Shown here in pieces: positions 33,649-43,607 of a stretch of DNA of 64,000 nucleotides. Made by a program: the position numbers and the translations under genes. The DNA is from Phytohabitans sp036906915 (GTDB lineage: Bacteria; Actinomycetota; Actinomycetes; Mycobacteriales; Micromonosporaceae): assembly GCF_036906915.1 (NCBI RefSeq), contig NZ_JBAKHX010000033.1, positions 1 through 64,000 on the forward strand. Direction: 5' to 3'. Numbering within the stretch: position 1 is the first letter of the stretch; each line of letters begins with the position of its first letter. The notes under the pieces were generated by a model. It worked only from the letters and a program-made list of their open reading frames with translations. It did no database searches and was not told the DNA's origin.

Positions 33649-35585
33649 GCACGTTTCCCGAGCTGCTCTTCGCGCGGGCCGCCGAGCATCCGCAGGCCAT
33701 CGCCGCGCAGGAGAAGCGTTATGGCGTATGGCAGCCGCTGACCTGGGCGCAGTACGCGCGGCGGGTACGCGATTTCGCCCGCGGCCTGGCTGGGCTCGGG
33801 ATCAGCCGTGGTGATGTGGTCGCCGTGCTCGGCGACAACCGCCCGGAGTGGCTGATCACGGAGTTGGCCGTGCAGTGCCTGGGCGGCGCGGTCGTGGGTG
33901 TCTATCCCACCAGTGTCGGCGAGGAGATCTTGCATGTGCTCTCCCTGGCCGAGGTTCGGGTCGTGGTGGCCGAGGATCAGGAGCAGGTCGACAAGCTGAT
34001 CCGGCTCAAAGACCAACTGCCGAAGCTCGCCACGGTCATCTACTACGACCCGCGCGGCATGGCCGGCTACCCGCAGCCATACCTGGAGCGGTTCACCGAC
34101 ATCGAAGCCGCCGGCGCAGAAAAAGCGAAGACCCAGCCGGCGTGGCTCGACGAACGCGTCGCCATGGTCGGCCCGGACGACACGGCGATCATCTGTACCA
34201 CCTCGGGCACCACCGCGCGTCCCAAGTTGGCCGAGCTGTCGCACGCCAATCTGATAGCGATGGCCGAGCATCTCGTCGAGATCGACCCGCTGCGGCCCGG
34301 ATACCGGTACGTCTCGTTCCTGCCGCTGGCGTGGATCGGTGAGCAGATGCTCGCCGTCGCGTGCGGGTTGCGCCACGGCTTGACACTGTCGTTTCCGGAG
34401 GACGCCGCAACCCAGCGCACCGACCTGCGGGAGATCGCACCCGACGTGATGTTCAGTCCACCCCGGATCTGGGAGTCGATGCTCTCCGACGTCCAGGTAC
34501 GCATCGACGAGGCGGGATGGCTCAAGCGCCACGTCTTCGGCTGGGCCTACGAGGTGGGCGACCGGGTTGCCACCCACCGCACTACGGGCCGGGCGGCGGG
34601 CGTACTGCTGCGCATGGCCCACGCGGTCGCGGACGCGATCGGGTTACGCCCGATACGCGACCAGCTCGGCCTGCTGCGGATCAAACGGTGCTACACCGGG
34701 GGTGCGCCGCTGTCGCCGGACGTGTTCCGGTTCTTCCACGCCCTCGGCGTCAATCTCAAACAGATCTACGGACAGACCGAGATCTGCGGCATCGCGGTCG
34801 CCCACCACGACGGCGACCTGCGGTTCCACACCGTGGGCGCCGCAATCCCCGGCACCGAGCTACGCATCAGCGACGACGGCGAGATCCTGCTGCGCTCGCC
34901 GAGCGTGTTCCGCGGCTACCTGCACGACCCACAGGCCACCGCCGCCGCCACCGATCCCGACGGCTGGCTGCACACCGGCGACGCCGGGTACCTCGACAAC
35001 GGCCATCTCGTCGTGATCGACCGGCAGGCCGACGTGCTCCACCACCCGGCCGACGGCAGCCGGTTCTCCAACGCCTTCATCGAAAACAAGCTGAAGTTCT
35101 CGCCATACGTCGAAGAGGCCGTCGCATTCCTCGGCAGACACGGCATCACCGCCATCCTCTGCCTCGATCCCGCCACCGTCGGAGCCTGGGCCGAGCGGGC
35201 CCGGATCGGCTACACCACCTACACCGACCTTGCCACCCAGCGGGCCGTCGCCGACCTCCTGGCCGCCGAGATCGCCCGCGCCAACGCCGACCTGCCGGCC
35301 TCGATGTGGGTCCGGCGCTTCGTGCTGCTGCACAAGCAGCTCGACCCGGACGACGACGAGATCACCCGCACCCGAAAGGTCCGCCGCAACGTCATCGCGA
35401 CCCGCTACGCGGACATCATCGCCGCCCTCGACGGTGACGAGCCCACTGTCGACGTGGACACCACCGTCGCCTATCAGGACGGCACCACCGCCGAACGGAC
35501 CATCACGCTGACGATCCACCAGCCCATCGACAGCGAGAGGCTTGCCGGCCAGCCGCGACGCCCGGTCTGGAGTGGACGAACATGA
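33645..35585 (+). CDS. AMP-forming acyl-CoA ligase (long-chain/aryl type, FadD15-like)
   Basis: The 646-residue adenylate-forming enzyme retains all core motifs: the P-loop TTSGTTARPK, YGQTEICG, the HTGDAGYLDNGHLVVIDRQADV block and a C-terminal TRTRKVRRN with the catalytic Lys. It converts a carboxylic acid, ATP and CoA to an acyl-CoA. It lies between livG and livH, overlapping livG by 4 bases, an order I recall from aromatic- and fatty-acid-uptake loci of other bacteria. Imported acids are probably activated at once. Of the three ligase-like proteins in this locus, this is the only one with intact motifs. Confidence 0.9.
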   Translation: MSTFPELLFARAAEHPQAIAAQEKRYGVWQPLTWAQYARRVRDFARGLAGLGISRGDVVAVLGDNRPEWLITELAVQCLGGAVVGVYPTSVGEEILHVLSLAEVRVVVAEDQEQVDKLIRLKDQLPKLATVIYYDPRGMAGYPQPYLERFTDIEAAGAEKAKTQPAWLDERVAMVGPDDTAIICTTSGTTARPKLAELSHANLIAMAEHLVEIDPLRPGYRYVSFLPLAWIGEQMLAVACGLRHGLTLSFPEDAATQRTDLREIAPDVMFSPPRIWESMLSDVQVRIDEAGWLKRHVFGWAYEVGDRVATHRTTGRAAGVLLRMAHAVADAIGLRPIRDQLGLLRIKRCYTGGAPLSPDVFRFFHALGVNLKQIYGQTEICGIAVAHHDGDLRFHTVGAAIPGTELRISDDGEILLRSPSVFRGYLHDPQATAAATDPDGWLHTGDAGYLDNGHLVVIDRQADVLHHPADGSRFSNAFIENKLKFSPYVEEAVAFLGRHGITAILCLDPATVGAWAERARIGYTTYTDLATQRAVADLLAAEIARANADLPASMWVRRFVLLHKQLDPDDDEITRTRKVRRNVIATRYADIIAALDGDEPTVDVDTTVAYQDGTTAERTITLTIHQPIDSERLAGQPRRPVWSGRT

Positions 35586-35598
35586 GCGGGGCGATCGC

Positions 35599-36468
35599 AT
35601 GAGTCAGTTTGTGCAGTTGACGGTCTACGGTCTGGCCAACGGTGCGGTGCTGGCGCTGGCGGCGCTCGGCTTCGTGCTCATCTACAAGGCGACGAGCGTC
35701 ATCAACTTCGCGCAGGGCGAGCTGCTGCTCGTCGGCGCCTACCTGTTCTACGCCGCGTTCGTCCTGTTGCGACTGCCGTTCGCCGTTGCCGTGCTCGTCG
35801 GTGTGGCAGCGGCGGCCATTCTGGGCGTCGGGATTGAACGCGTGATCCTGCGGCCGCTGATCGGTGAGGACCCGATAGCGGTGATCATGGTGACGATCGG
35901 CCTGGCCGCTGTCCTCAAGGCCGTGGTGACGATGTTCTTCGGCACCACCCCACGCGAGATGCCGAAGGTGCTGCCCGCCGGGACCACCACCGTCGCGGGG
36001 GCCACGGTGCCGCTGGACCGGCTCGTCGCGGTCGCGGTCGCGGTGGTCGTCCTCGCCGCGTTCACGGTGTTCTTCCGGTGGTCGCGGCACGGCGTCGCGA
36101 TGCGTGCGGTCGCCGACGACCAGCAGGCCGCCCTGGTCCAGGGCATCTCGGTGCGCAGGATCTTCGCGCTGGCGTGGGCGTTCGCCGCTGTCAGCGCGTT
36201 GATCGCGGGCCTTCTGCTGGCCGACATCGCCGAACTGAGCCAGAACCTGGGCACATTCGGCCTGGTCGTCTTCCCGGTGGTCATTCTCGGCGGGCTCGAC
36301 TCGGTGCCGGGCACCATCATCGGCGGCGCCGTCATCGGTTTGGTCAGCCAGTATGCCGAGGGCATGTCGGCTGGCGCCTCACAGGTGGCGCCGTACGTCG
36401 TGCTGGTGCTCATCCTGCTGCTGCGCCCGTACGGGCTGTTCGGCCAGCCACGCATCGAGAGGGTCTGA
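35599..36468 (+). CDS. livH: Branched-chain-type ABC transporter permease (LivH)
   Basis: From ATG 35599 (MSQFVQLTVYGLANGAVLALAALGFVLIYKAT) the 289-residue protein shows LivH hallmarks: the VINFAQGELLLVGAY block, multiple hydrophobic helices and VILGGLDSVPGTIIGGAVIGL near the end. It forms half of the membrane channel with LivM, which begins one base after its stop codon. Confidence 0.93.
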   Translation: MSQFVQLTVYGLANGAVLALAALGFVLIYKATSVINFAQGELLLVGAYLFYAAFVLLRLPFAVAVLVGVAAAAILGVGIERVILRPLIGEDPIAVIMVTIGLAAVLKAVVTMFFGTTPREMPKVLPAGTTTVAGATVPLDRLVAVAVAVVVLAAFTVFFRWSRHGVAMRAVADDQQAALVQGISVRRIFALAWAFAAVSALIAGLLLADIAELSQNLGTFGLVVFPVVILGGLDSVPGTIIGGAVIGLVSQYAEGMSAGASQVAPYVVLVLILLLRPYGLFGQPRIERV

Positions 36469-36469
36469 C

Positions 36470-37531
36470 ATGGCCGCCACCGCCGCCGGCGTGTTCCACA
36501 CCAGCTACGCCTCCGAACTGCGGCTTCGACACACGTCGGCCGAGCGCCTGCGGCTGGTGCTCGTCTTCGCCGGCCTGCTCACGTTGCCGTGGCTGGTCGA
36601 CCCTTACTGGCTCGGCATCGTCAACACCATCGGCATCGCCGCGATCGGCGCCGTGGGCCTGAACATCCTGGTCGGGTTCACCGGTCAGATCTCGCTGGGC
36701 CAGGGTGGATTCCTCGCCGTCGGCGCGTTCACCTCCGGGCTGCTGGCGCAGCGCGCCGGACTGCCGGTGCCGCTGGCCATGCTCGCCGCCGTGCTGGTGA
36801 CGGCGGCGGTTGGTGCGTTCTTCGGCCTGCCGGCGTTGCGCCTCAAGGGCCTCTATCTGGCCATCGCGACCATCGCCAGCCAGGAAATCATCATCTTCGT
36901 GGTCCGCCGGTGGGGCTGGCTCACCGGCGGGCAGGGCTTTCTCGACGTCGACCGGTTGACCCTTTTCGGTTGGCGGGTGCCCCGGACCAGTTTCGAGTTC
37001 GTCTGGTACTGGATCATCGCCGGCCTCGCGGTGCTGGCCGTCGTCACCGCCCGGAACCTGTTCCGCACCGCGCTCGGTCGCTCGTTCATGGCCGTGCGCG
37101 ACCACGACATCGCGGCGTCGGCCATCGGCGTTGACCTGACCCGGACAAAGTTGATGGCCTTCGCCGTGTCGTCCGGCTACGTCGGGTTGGCCGGTGCCCT
37201 CACCGCCCACTACACCCAGACCGTCACCTGGGAACGGTTCACCATCGACGTCTCGATCCAGTACCTCGCCATGATCATCGTTGGCGGGCTCGGCAGCGTC
37301 GCGGGCGCCGTCTACGGGGCGGCCTTCATCATGCTGCTGCCCCCGTTGCTCGCCGAGCTCGCCGATGCCCTCCGCACCCGGGTTCCCCTGCTGGCAGACC
37401 AGTTGCCCGCCGTGCAGGCGGCCGCGTTCGGTCTGGTCATTGTTCTGTTCCTGCTGTTCGAGCCGCGCGGTCTGGATCGGATCTGGCGCCGGGTCAAGGA
37501 CTACGTGCGGTTCTGGCCGTTCCGCTACTAG
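36470..37531 (+). CDS. livM: Branched-chain-type ABC transporter permease (LivM)
   Basis: The 353-residue membrane protein starts at ATG 36470. It has the LivM signature ILVGFTGQISLGQGGFLAVGAF, the GLYLAIATIASQEIIIF block, and MIIVGGLGSVAGAVYGAAFI near the C-terminus. It pairs with LivH. The binding-protein gene follows after a 32-base gap that includes its ribosome site. Confidence 0.93.
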   Translation: MAATAAGVFHTSYASELRLRHTSAERLRLVLVFAGLLTLPWLVDPYWLGIVNTIGIAAIGAVGLNILVGFTGQISLGQGGFLAVGAFTSGLLAQRAGLPVPLAMLAAVLVTAAVGAFFGLPALRLKGLYLAIATIASQEIIIFVVRRWGWLTGGQGFLDVDRLTLFGWRVPRTSFEFVWYWIIAGLAVLAVVTARNLFRTALGRSFMAVRDHDIAASAIGVDLTRTKLMAFAVSSGYVGLAGALTAHYTQTVTWERFTIDVSIQYLAMIIVGGLGSVAGAVYGAAFIMLLPPLLAELADALRTRVPLLADQLPAVQAAAFGLVIVLFLLFEPRGLDRIWRRVKDYVRFWPFRY

Positions 37532-37563
37532 CCCCACCAACAAGCCCACGAAGGAGTACCGCA

Positions 37564-38745
37564 ATGCGCAAACTCACGCTTGCCGCGGCGGCTACCGTGC
37601 TGCTCGCCGGGTGCGGCGGACCCACCGCCGACGACGGTGGCGGCGAAGGCAAGGAAGACATCGTCATCGGCGTCATCGCCGACCTGACCGGTGCCACCGC
37701 AGACGTCGGCAAACCCTACAACGAGGGCATGCTCGCCTATGTCGACAACCTCAACGCCAAGGGCGGGGTCGACGGCCACAAGATCAAGGCACTCAGCGAG
37801 GACTACCAGTACAAGGTCCCCACCGCCGAGGAGAAGTACAAGAAGTTCGTCGCCGAGGGCGCCGTGGCCATCCAGGGCTGGGGCACCGGCGACAGCGAGG
37901 CGCTGCGGAGCAAGGTCAAAGACGACGAGCTTCCGTTCATGTCGGCGTCGTACGCCGAGGTCCTGACCGACCCGAAGCAGTCACCGTACAACTTCGTGGT
38001 GGCGCCGACCTACTCCGACCAGTTGCGGGTCGCGATTGACTACATCGCCGCCCAGGATCCGGCGGCTCAACTGGCCGTACTGCACCATGACTCGCCGTTC
38101 GGCACCGCACCGCTCGCCGACGCCGAAAAGTGGATCAAGGATAAGGGCTACCGGCTCGGGTTCAAGGCGTATCCCATGAAGGCCGGCGCCACCGACCACG
38201 TCGGCATTCTCCAGCAGGCCAACTCGCAGGGCGCCAAGTATGTGGTGATCCAGAACGTGTCCAGTCCCGCCGCGGTGGTGGCCAAGGACATCGCCGCCCA
38301 GAAGCTCGACATGAAGATCGTCTGCCTGAACTGGTGCGCCGACGAACTGTTCATCAAGGTTGCGGGTCCGGCCGCGGAGGGGCACCTGATGATCCAGCCG
38401 TTCGCGCCGCCCGGCATCGCCAAGCCCGGTCACCAGGCTGTCCGCGACTACTGCCAGGGCAAGGGCATCGACCTCGACGCCAAGGGTCTGCACTTCGTCC
38501 AGGGCTGGTACACCATGCACGCGATGGTCAAGGGCATCGAGAAGACCCTCGCCGACGGCAAGGAACTGACCGGCCCGAACATCCGCGCCGGGTTGGAGAC
38601 GATGCCGGCCGTGGACACCGGCGGCGTCCTCGCCCCGATCAAGTTCTCCGCCGACAGCCACCGCGGCGCCACCGCATCCAGTATCTACCGGGTCTCGGGC
38701 GGCACGTTCACCGAGGTGACCGCGGCCGTGGCACCGAAGGCATGA
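37564..38745 (+). CDS. livK: Branched-chain-type ABC transporter substrate-binding lipoprotein
   Basis: The 393-residue protein has a lipoprotein signal (lipobox LLAGC, residues 13-17) and a type 1 periplasmic-binding fold: DIVIGVIADLTGATADVGKPYNEGMLAYVDNLN and later VQGWYTMHAMVKGIEKTL. LivK-family receptors bind amino acids but also aromatic and other organic acids. The ligase-rich neighbourhood favours a carboxylic acid. It overlaps livF by 4 bases. Confidence 0.92.
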   Translation: MRKLTLAAAATVLLAGCGGPTADDGGGEGKEDIVIGVIADLTGATADVGKPYNEGMLAYVDNLNAKGGVDGHKIKALSEDYQYKVPTAEEKYKKFVAEGAVAIQGWGTGDSEALRSKVKDDELPFMSASYAEVLTDPKQSPYNFVVAPTYSDQLRVAIDYIAAQDPAAQLAVLHHDSPFGTAPLADAEKWIKDKGYRLGFKAYPMKAGATDHVGILQQANSQGAKYVVIQNVSSPAAVVAKDIAAQKLDMKIVCLNWCADELFIKVAGPAAEGHLMIQPFAPPGIAKPGHQAVRDYCQGKGIDLDAKGLHFVQGWYTMHAMVKGIEKTLADGKELTGPNIRAGLETMPAVDTGGVLAPIKFSADSHRGATASSIYRVSGGTFTEVTAAVAPKA

Positions 38746-39581
38746 CGAGCGGCCGGGGCACGCCGATGCGCGACCGCCAACCGGCGGCCGGCGCGGACAC
38801 GCTCCTGTCGGTCGACAACGTCGAGGTGATCTACGACGAGGTGATACTCGTGCTGCGCGGTATGTCGCTCGTGGTGCCGCGCGGTGAAGTGGTCGCCCTG
38901 CTCGGGTCCAACGGCGCGGGCAAGTCGACGACGCTCAAGGCGATCACCGGGCTGCTGCCCACCGAGCACGGCGCGGTCACCGAAGGCACCGTGACCTTTG
39001 ACGGTGCCGACATCACCCGGGCCGAGCCGGCCGAGCGGGTACGCCGCGGCATCGCCCTGGTGATGGAGGGCCGGCGGGTCTTCGAGCATCTCACCGTGCA
39101 CGAGAACCTGGTCGCCGGTGCATACACCCGCGGCGCCGCGGCGGACTTCGACCGGGTGTACGGGTTCCTGCCCCGGCTAGCTGGCCTACGAGGTCGGGTG
39201 GCTGGCTACCTGTCCGGCGGCGAGCAGCAGATGCTCGCCATCGGCCGGGCACTCATGTCCGACCCGCGGCTGCTGCTGCTCGACGAACCGTCGCTGGGCC
39301 TGGCCCCACTGCTGGTGGACGAGATGTTCGACATCGTCCGGCGGCTCAACACCGACCTCGGGCTTACCGCCCTGCTGGTCGAGCAGAACGCCCGGCGCGC
39401 CCTGGCCGTCGCCCACCGCGGCTACGTCATGGAATCCGGCCGGATCGTCCTGGCCGGAACCGCCGCCGAACTCGCCGACAACCCCGACGTCAAGGAGTTC
39501 TACCTCGGCCTGGGCGAGGCCGGGGGACGGCGCAGCTACCGCGACGTCAAGCACTACAAGCGCCGCAAGCGCTGGCTATAG
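38742..39581 (+). CDS. livF: Branched-chain-type ABC transporter ATP-binding protein (LivF)
   Basis: The ATG at 38742 overlaps the livK stop. The 279-residue ATPase has Walker A GSNGAGKST, signature YLSGGEQQMLAIGRAL, Walker B LLLLDEPSLGL and H-loop EQNARRAL, typical of LivF. The C-terminus has an unusual basic tail (YRDVKHYKRRKRWL). It is followed after 9 bases by the PaaK-like gene. Confidence 0.93.
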   Translation: MTSGRGTPMRDRQPAAGADTLLSVDNVEVIYDEVILVLRGMSLVVPRGEVVALLGSNGAGKSTTLKAITGLLPTEHGAVTEGTVTFDGADITRAEPAERVRRGIALVMEGRRVFEHLTVHENLVAGAYTRGAAADFDRVYGFLPRLAGLRGRVAGYLSGGEQQMLAIGRALMSDPRLLLLDEPSLGLAPLLVDEMFDIVRRLNTDLGLTALLVEQNARRALAVAHRGYVMESGRIVLAGTAAELADNPDVKEFYLGLGEAGGRRSYRDVKHYKRRKRWL

Positions 39582-39590
39582 GAGGTTTCG

Positions 39591-40781
39591 GTGCTGGCCG
39601 ACAGGATCCACGCCTACACCCACGGACTGGACGCAGCGGTCGTCGCGGCGGTCGAGCAGGCAGCCGCCCGGGTGCCGGCGTTGGCCGGGCGGATTGCCAA
39701 GGCCCACGTGCCCTCGGTGACCTCGGTGGCCGACCTGAACCGGGTGCCGATCCTGACCAAGGACGACCTGATCGCCGCGCAAGACGCGAACCCGCCGTTC
39801 GGCGGTGCCGTCGCGCCACAGACGCTGGTGCGCAAGGTGTTCGCCTCACCCGGACCGCTGTACGAACCACAGCTGGCGGGTACCGATCCGTGGCGGTGGG
39901 CACCCGCGTTGCGGGCGGCCGGCATCGGGGACGGCGACACCGTGCTCAACTGCTTCAGCTACCACCTGACGCCCGCGGGCGCGATGTTCGAGGAGGCTGC
40001 CCTCGCCGTCGGAGCCACGGTCGTACCGGCCGGGGTCGGCAACATGGAACTGCAGGTGCAGGTCGCCGCCGCGGTCCAGGCCCGCGGCTACGTCGGCCTG
40101 CCCTCCTACCTCAAGGCGCTGGTGAACACCGCCGAAGCGCTCGACGTACGGTTCCCGGTACGCCGTGCGCTGGTCACCGCCGAACCTCTGCCCGACTCGT
40201 TGCGATCGTGGCTGACCGAACACGTTCCCATCGTCCACCAGGCGTACGGGACCGCCGAGGCAGGCCTGCTCGGCTACGAAACCGGGCCCGGTTCCGGGCT
40301 GGCCCTGCCAGGCGGCGTCCTGATCCAGGTCTGCGACCTGGGCACCGGGCAACCCTACTTCGACGACACCATCGGGCAGGTCGTGGTGACCCTGCTACGA
40401 CCGGATCAACCACTTGTGCGCTTCGGCACCGGTGACCTATCCGCCTGGACGCTCGGCGTCGACGGCTCGTTGCGGCTTGCCGGCGTCCTCGGCCGGGTCG
40501 GCGAAGCCGTCAAGGTGCGCGGCGTGTTCCTGCACCCGAGACAGGCGGCCGCGGCGCTGGCCGGCGAACCCGGTGTGACCGCACACCGTTTCGTCATCGA
40601 GCGCGCCGACCACCGAGACAGCCTGCGATGCGAAATCGTCGCCGCCCCCACCGCAGATCCACACCTGTCACAGCGCGTACACGAACTGATCCGCGCGCAC
40701 TTGCGGTTGGCAGCGGACGTGGTCTGCGTGCCGAACCTGCCGGACGGCCCGACGATCCACGACCAACGCGACTGGTCCTAA
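39591..40781 (+). CDS. Phenylacetate-CoA-ligase-like (PaaK family) protein, motif-degenerate
   Basis: GTG 39591 follows GGAGG at 39581-39585. The 396 residues are PaaK-like in layout: an N-terminal RVPILTKDDLIAAQ block, AYGTAEAGLLGYE (the A5-like motif) and GTGDLS. The Ser/Thr/Gly ATP loop (SSGTTGKP) is replaced by VFASPGPLYEP, so ATP-dependent activation is doubtful. It is the last coupled gene of the Liv operon. It may be a decayed ligase or one that has taken another role. Confidence 0.75.
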   Translation: MLADRIHAYTHGLDAAVVAAVEQAAARVPALAGRIAKAHVPSVTSVADLNRVPILTKDDLIAAQDANPPFGGAVAPQTLVRKVFASPGPLYEPQLAGTDPWRWAPALRAAGIGDGDTVLNCFSYHLTPAGAMFEEAALAVGATVVPAGVGNMELQVQVAAAVQARGYVGLPSYLKALVNTAEALDVRFPVRRALVTAEPLPDSLRSWLTEHVPIVHQAYGTAEAGLLGYETGPGSGLALPGGVLIQVCDLGTGQPYFDDTIGQVVVTLLRPDQPLVRFGTGDLSAWTLGVDGSLRLAGVLGRVGEAVKVRGVFLHPRQAAAALAGEPGVTAHRFVIERADHRDSLRCEIVAAPTADPHLSQRVHELIRAHLRLAADVVCVPNLPDGPTIHDQRDWS

Positions 40782-40834
40782 CCCCCGCTGGACCCCACCC
40801 GGGCGGGTACTGAATTTTCGAGGAGGACAAACCG

Positions 40835-43096
40835 ATGAAGTCCCCCCTCACCGCCGCGATGGCCGCTGCGACGTGCGCGGTCATCACCTTCACGCCAACC
40901 GTCGCCGCGGCCGCACCCGGCCCGTCGGCCGGTGGTTCCCGCAACCTCCAAATGCTGGTGCTCTCCAACCGCGCCGACCTGATCTCTGGCGGCGATGCGC
41001 TGGTCGAGGCGCAGCTGCCGCCCGGTGCGGACGCGTCGCGGCTTCGGGTGCTACTCGCCACCGACGACGGCCTACGAAACGTGAGCGAGGCGTTCGCACG
41101 CCGCGCCAACGGCCGCGTCTTGGGCCTACTGGAACGGCTACCGGTCGGTCAGAGCCACCTGATCGCCGTCCTCGCCGGCACGCCGCACGGCCACGACGCC
41201 ACCCGGATCACGATCACCAACCACCCCAACGGCGGCCCCGTCTTCTCCGGCCCGCAGGTGGCACCGTGGATCTGCACTACACAGGCCAACGGCCTCGGGC
41301 CCGCGCAGGACCCACAATGCAACGCCCAACCCAGCCACCAGTTCTTCTACCGGCGAACCAGCGGCGAGTTCGCCCGCTACGACCCGGCCGCACCACCGGC
41401 CGACATCGCCACGACAACCACCGACCAGGGAGTCACCGTCCCGTACGTCTTCCGCGAGGAAACCGGAACCCAGAACCGCGGCATCTACCGGATAGCGGTC
41501 CTGTCCGACCCCGTCCGACCGTGGACCGCCTGGGACGCACAGAACGGCTGGAACCATAAGCTGTTCTATCCGTTCGGCGCCAACTGCAACACCTACCACA
41601 CCCAAGGCCTCGCGCAGAATGTACAGATCGACCGGGCGCTCTCACGCGGTTTCATGGTGGCGACCTCGTCGTTGAACGTCCTCGGCGGCAACTGCAACTC
41701 AATCGTCTCCGCGGAATCGGTGATGATGCTCAAGGAACACATCACCGAACGCTACGGAGAGATCCGGTACACGTTCGCGCAGGGACTGTCCGGCGGGTCG
41801 ATCCAGCAACACGAGATCGCCAACGCCTACCCCGGCCTACTCGACGGCATCCAGCCGAACGCCAGCTACGAGGACATGTGGTCCGGCGCCCTGGTCGAGG
41901 TCGAAGACTGCCACCTCATGCGCCGGGTCTTCAGCACGGTGTCACCCAACCTATGGACCGACCCAGCGCAGCGGGCTGCGGCGCAGGGCAACGCGGTGCC
42001 CGTCGCCCCGACCGACCGGACAGCCTGCGAAGCCTGGGACTCGTCTTTCGGCAACTTCCAGGACCCTGCCTACACCCAGCCGCCGCCCGGGGTACCGCTT
42101 CCGCCGTTCCTGCAATCCTGCTTCCCCACGCCACTCACGCCCGAACAACAGGCGCAGCTCTACCACCCGGCGACCAACCCCGCCGGCTGCCGCAGCACCT
42201 ACCAGGACTTCCTGGTCGCGGTCTTCGGCCAACGACCGCAACGACTGTGGACCCCCGCCGAACGGGCCGCCGGATTCGGCTTCGCCAAACTGCCCTTCGA
42301 CAACGTCGGCGTGCAGTACGGACTGCGGGCGCTGCAGGCCGGAACAATCACCCCGGAGCAGTTCGTCAACCTCAACGAAAACGTCGGCGGCGTCGACATC
42401 GACCACAACTTCGTGCCACGCCGCAACGTCGCCGACCCGGGCGCGGTCCAGACCGCCTACCGTAGCAGCATCACCCAGGACGCCGCGCAACTGGACAACG
42501 TCGCCATCATTGACCTGCGCGCCAACAACAACCTCAACGACATCCACACCGCGTTCCACAGTCACGCCACGCGAGAACGGCTACGCAACGCCAACGGACA
42601 CGCCAACAACCAGATCATCTGGACGTTCCCCGGACCCGGCCTCGCGCCGCCAGCGTCCATCGCGGACCAGGCGTTCCTGCTCATGGACCGGTGGCTGGCC
42701 GCCGTGGAGGCCGATCGCAGCAACGCACCACGCAGCGCCAAGATCCTCCGGCACAAACCAGCCGAGGCGGTCGACGCCTGCTTCGTCGACGGGGTCAAGG
42801 TGACCGACCCCAACACCTGCCGGGCGACGTTCCCGTTCGCCGGTGACCCGCGGATCGCCGCCGGTGCACCGCTGTCCAACGACGTCCTCAAATGCCAGCT
42901 CAAACCCGTCAACCCGCGTGACTACAACGTCGCCTTCACCGCACAGCAGTGGACCAGATTGCGGCAGGCATTCCCGCGCGGAGTGTGCGACTACCGCAAG
43001 CCCGGAGCAGACCGAGTGCCGTCGGTGCCCTGGCTGACCTACCAGGACGGCCCCGGTGGCCAGCCGCTCGGCCCTGCGCCGGCCTCCCGGCCATAG
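40835..43096 (+). CDS. Secreted DUF6351-type protein, probable alpha/beta hydrolase
   Basis: ATG 40835 follows GAGGAGGA. The 753-residue product has a signal peptide (about 1-28) and a large extracellular region matching, as I recall, the DUF6351 family. A hydrolase-type nucleophile elbow GLSGGSIQQ, an aspartate-rich later region and paired cysteines suggest a secreted esterase-like fold. It follows the PaaK-like gene by 54 bases on the same strand. It may release the acid that the Liv system imports; this is inference. Confidence 0.7.
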   Translation: MKSPLTAAMAAATCAVITFTPTVAAAAPGPSAGGSRNLQMLVLSNRADLISGGDALVEAQLPPGADASRLRVLLATDDGLRNVSEAFARRANGRVLGLLERLPVGQSHLIAVLAGTPHGHDATRITITNHPNGGPVFSGPQVAPWICTTQANGLGPAQDPQCNAQPSHQFFYRRTSGEFARYDPAAPPADIATTTTDQGVTVPYVFREETGTQNRGIYRIAVLSDPVRPWTAWDAQNGWNHKLFYPFGANCNTYHTQGLAQNVQIDRALSRGFMVATSSLNVLGGNCNSIVSAESVMMLKEHITERYGEIRYTFAQGLSGGSIQQHEIANAYPGLLDGIQPNASYEDMWSGALVEVEDCHLMRRVFSTVSPNLWTDPAQRAAAQGNAVPVAPTDRTACEAWDSSFGNFQDPAYTQPPPGVPLPPFLQSCFPTPLTPEQQAQLYHPATNPAGCRSTYQDFLVAVFGQRPQRLWTPAERAAGFGFAKLPFDNVGVQYGLRALQAGTITPEQFVNLNENVGGVDIDHNFVPRRNVADPGAVQTAYRSSITQDAAQLDNVAIIDLRANNNLNDIHTAFHSHATRERLRNANGHANNQIIWTFPGPGLAPPASIADQAFLLMDRWLAAVEADRSNAPRSAKILRHKPAEAVDACFVDGVKVTDPNTCRATFPFAGDPRIAAGAPLSNDVLKCQLKPVNPRDYNVAFTAQQWTRLRQAFPRGVCDYRKPGADRVPSVPWLTYQDGPGGQPLGPAPASRP

Positions 43097-43607
43097 CAGG
43101 CGCGGTCCGCTGGGCACTCGTGCACACGAGGGGGGTCCGGCCAGCACCGGCAAACAGAACCGGGCACCTACGACATGTTCTCAAAGGTGGCCACGTTCCG
43201 GTCGGCCGAGCCGTTCGCCAGGTCGAGAGCCCGGATGGGGGTCGGCGTCGCCGTGTAGGCCGTGAAGGAGGTGGGCACCCCATGTGTGGCTGGGGATCGC
43301 GACGGGTCGGGTCTGGCGCGGTGTGGGCCATGTTGAGCTGGGCAGTTATCACGAGTGTCGGCGGTCAGCGACGGTGCCGGAAACCGCCGGCACATACGGT
43401 TCCCGGCATGTTGATCAAGGATGGATCGGCTTCATGGTTCGTCGTCTTGGGCAGACGGCCCGGATCCCGTCGTGACCAACATGCCGGTGAACGTAGGCAC
43501 GGACCGTTTCGGCGGCGTCGCTGATACTCGACGGCACCGTTAACAGGCGGTCAGCCCCGCAGCTCAGCCGGTCGTGTGGGAACCAACGCCCGTCTTGGCG
43601 TGGTAGG
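43097..43607. other. Intergenic region, no supported gene
   Basis: About 510 bases between two genes that meet tail to tail. Short frames exist on both strands, the longest on the minus strand at 43168-43395, but none has a recognisable family, ribosome site or signal. I see no clear terminator. Confidence 0.5.

Noticed and set aside
43168..43395. Leftward 75-codon gene after DUF6351
   Set aside because: No ribosome site or family motif; composition is not distinguishable from background.
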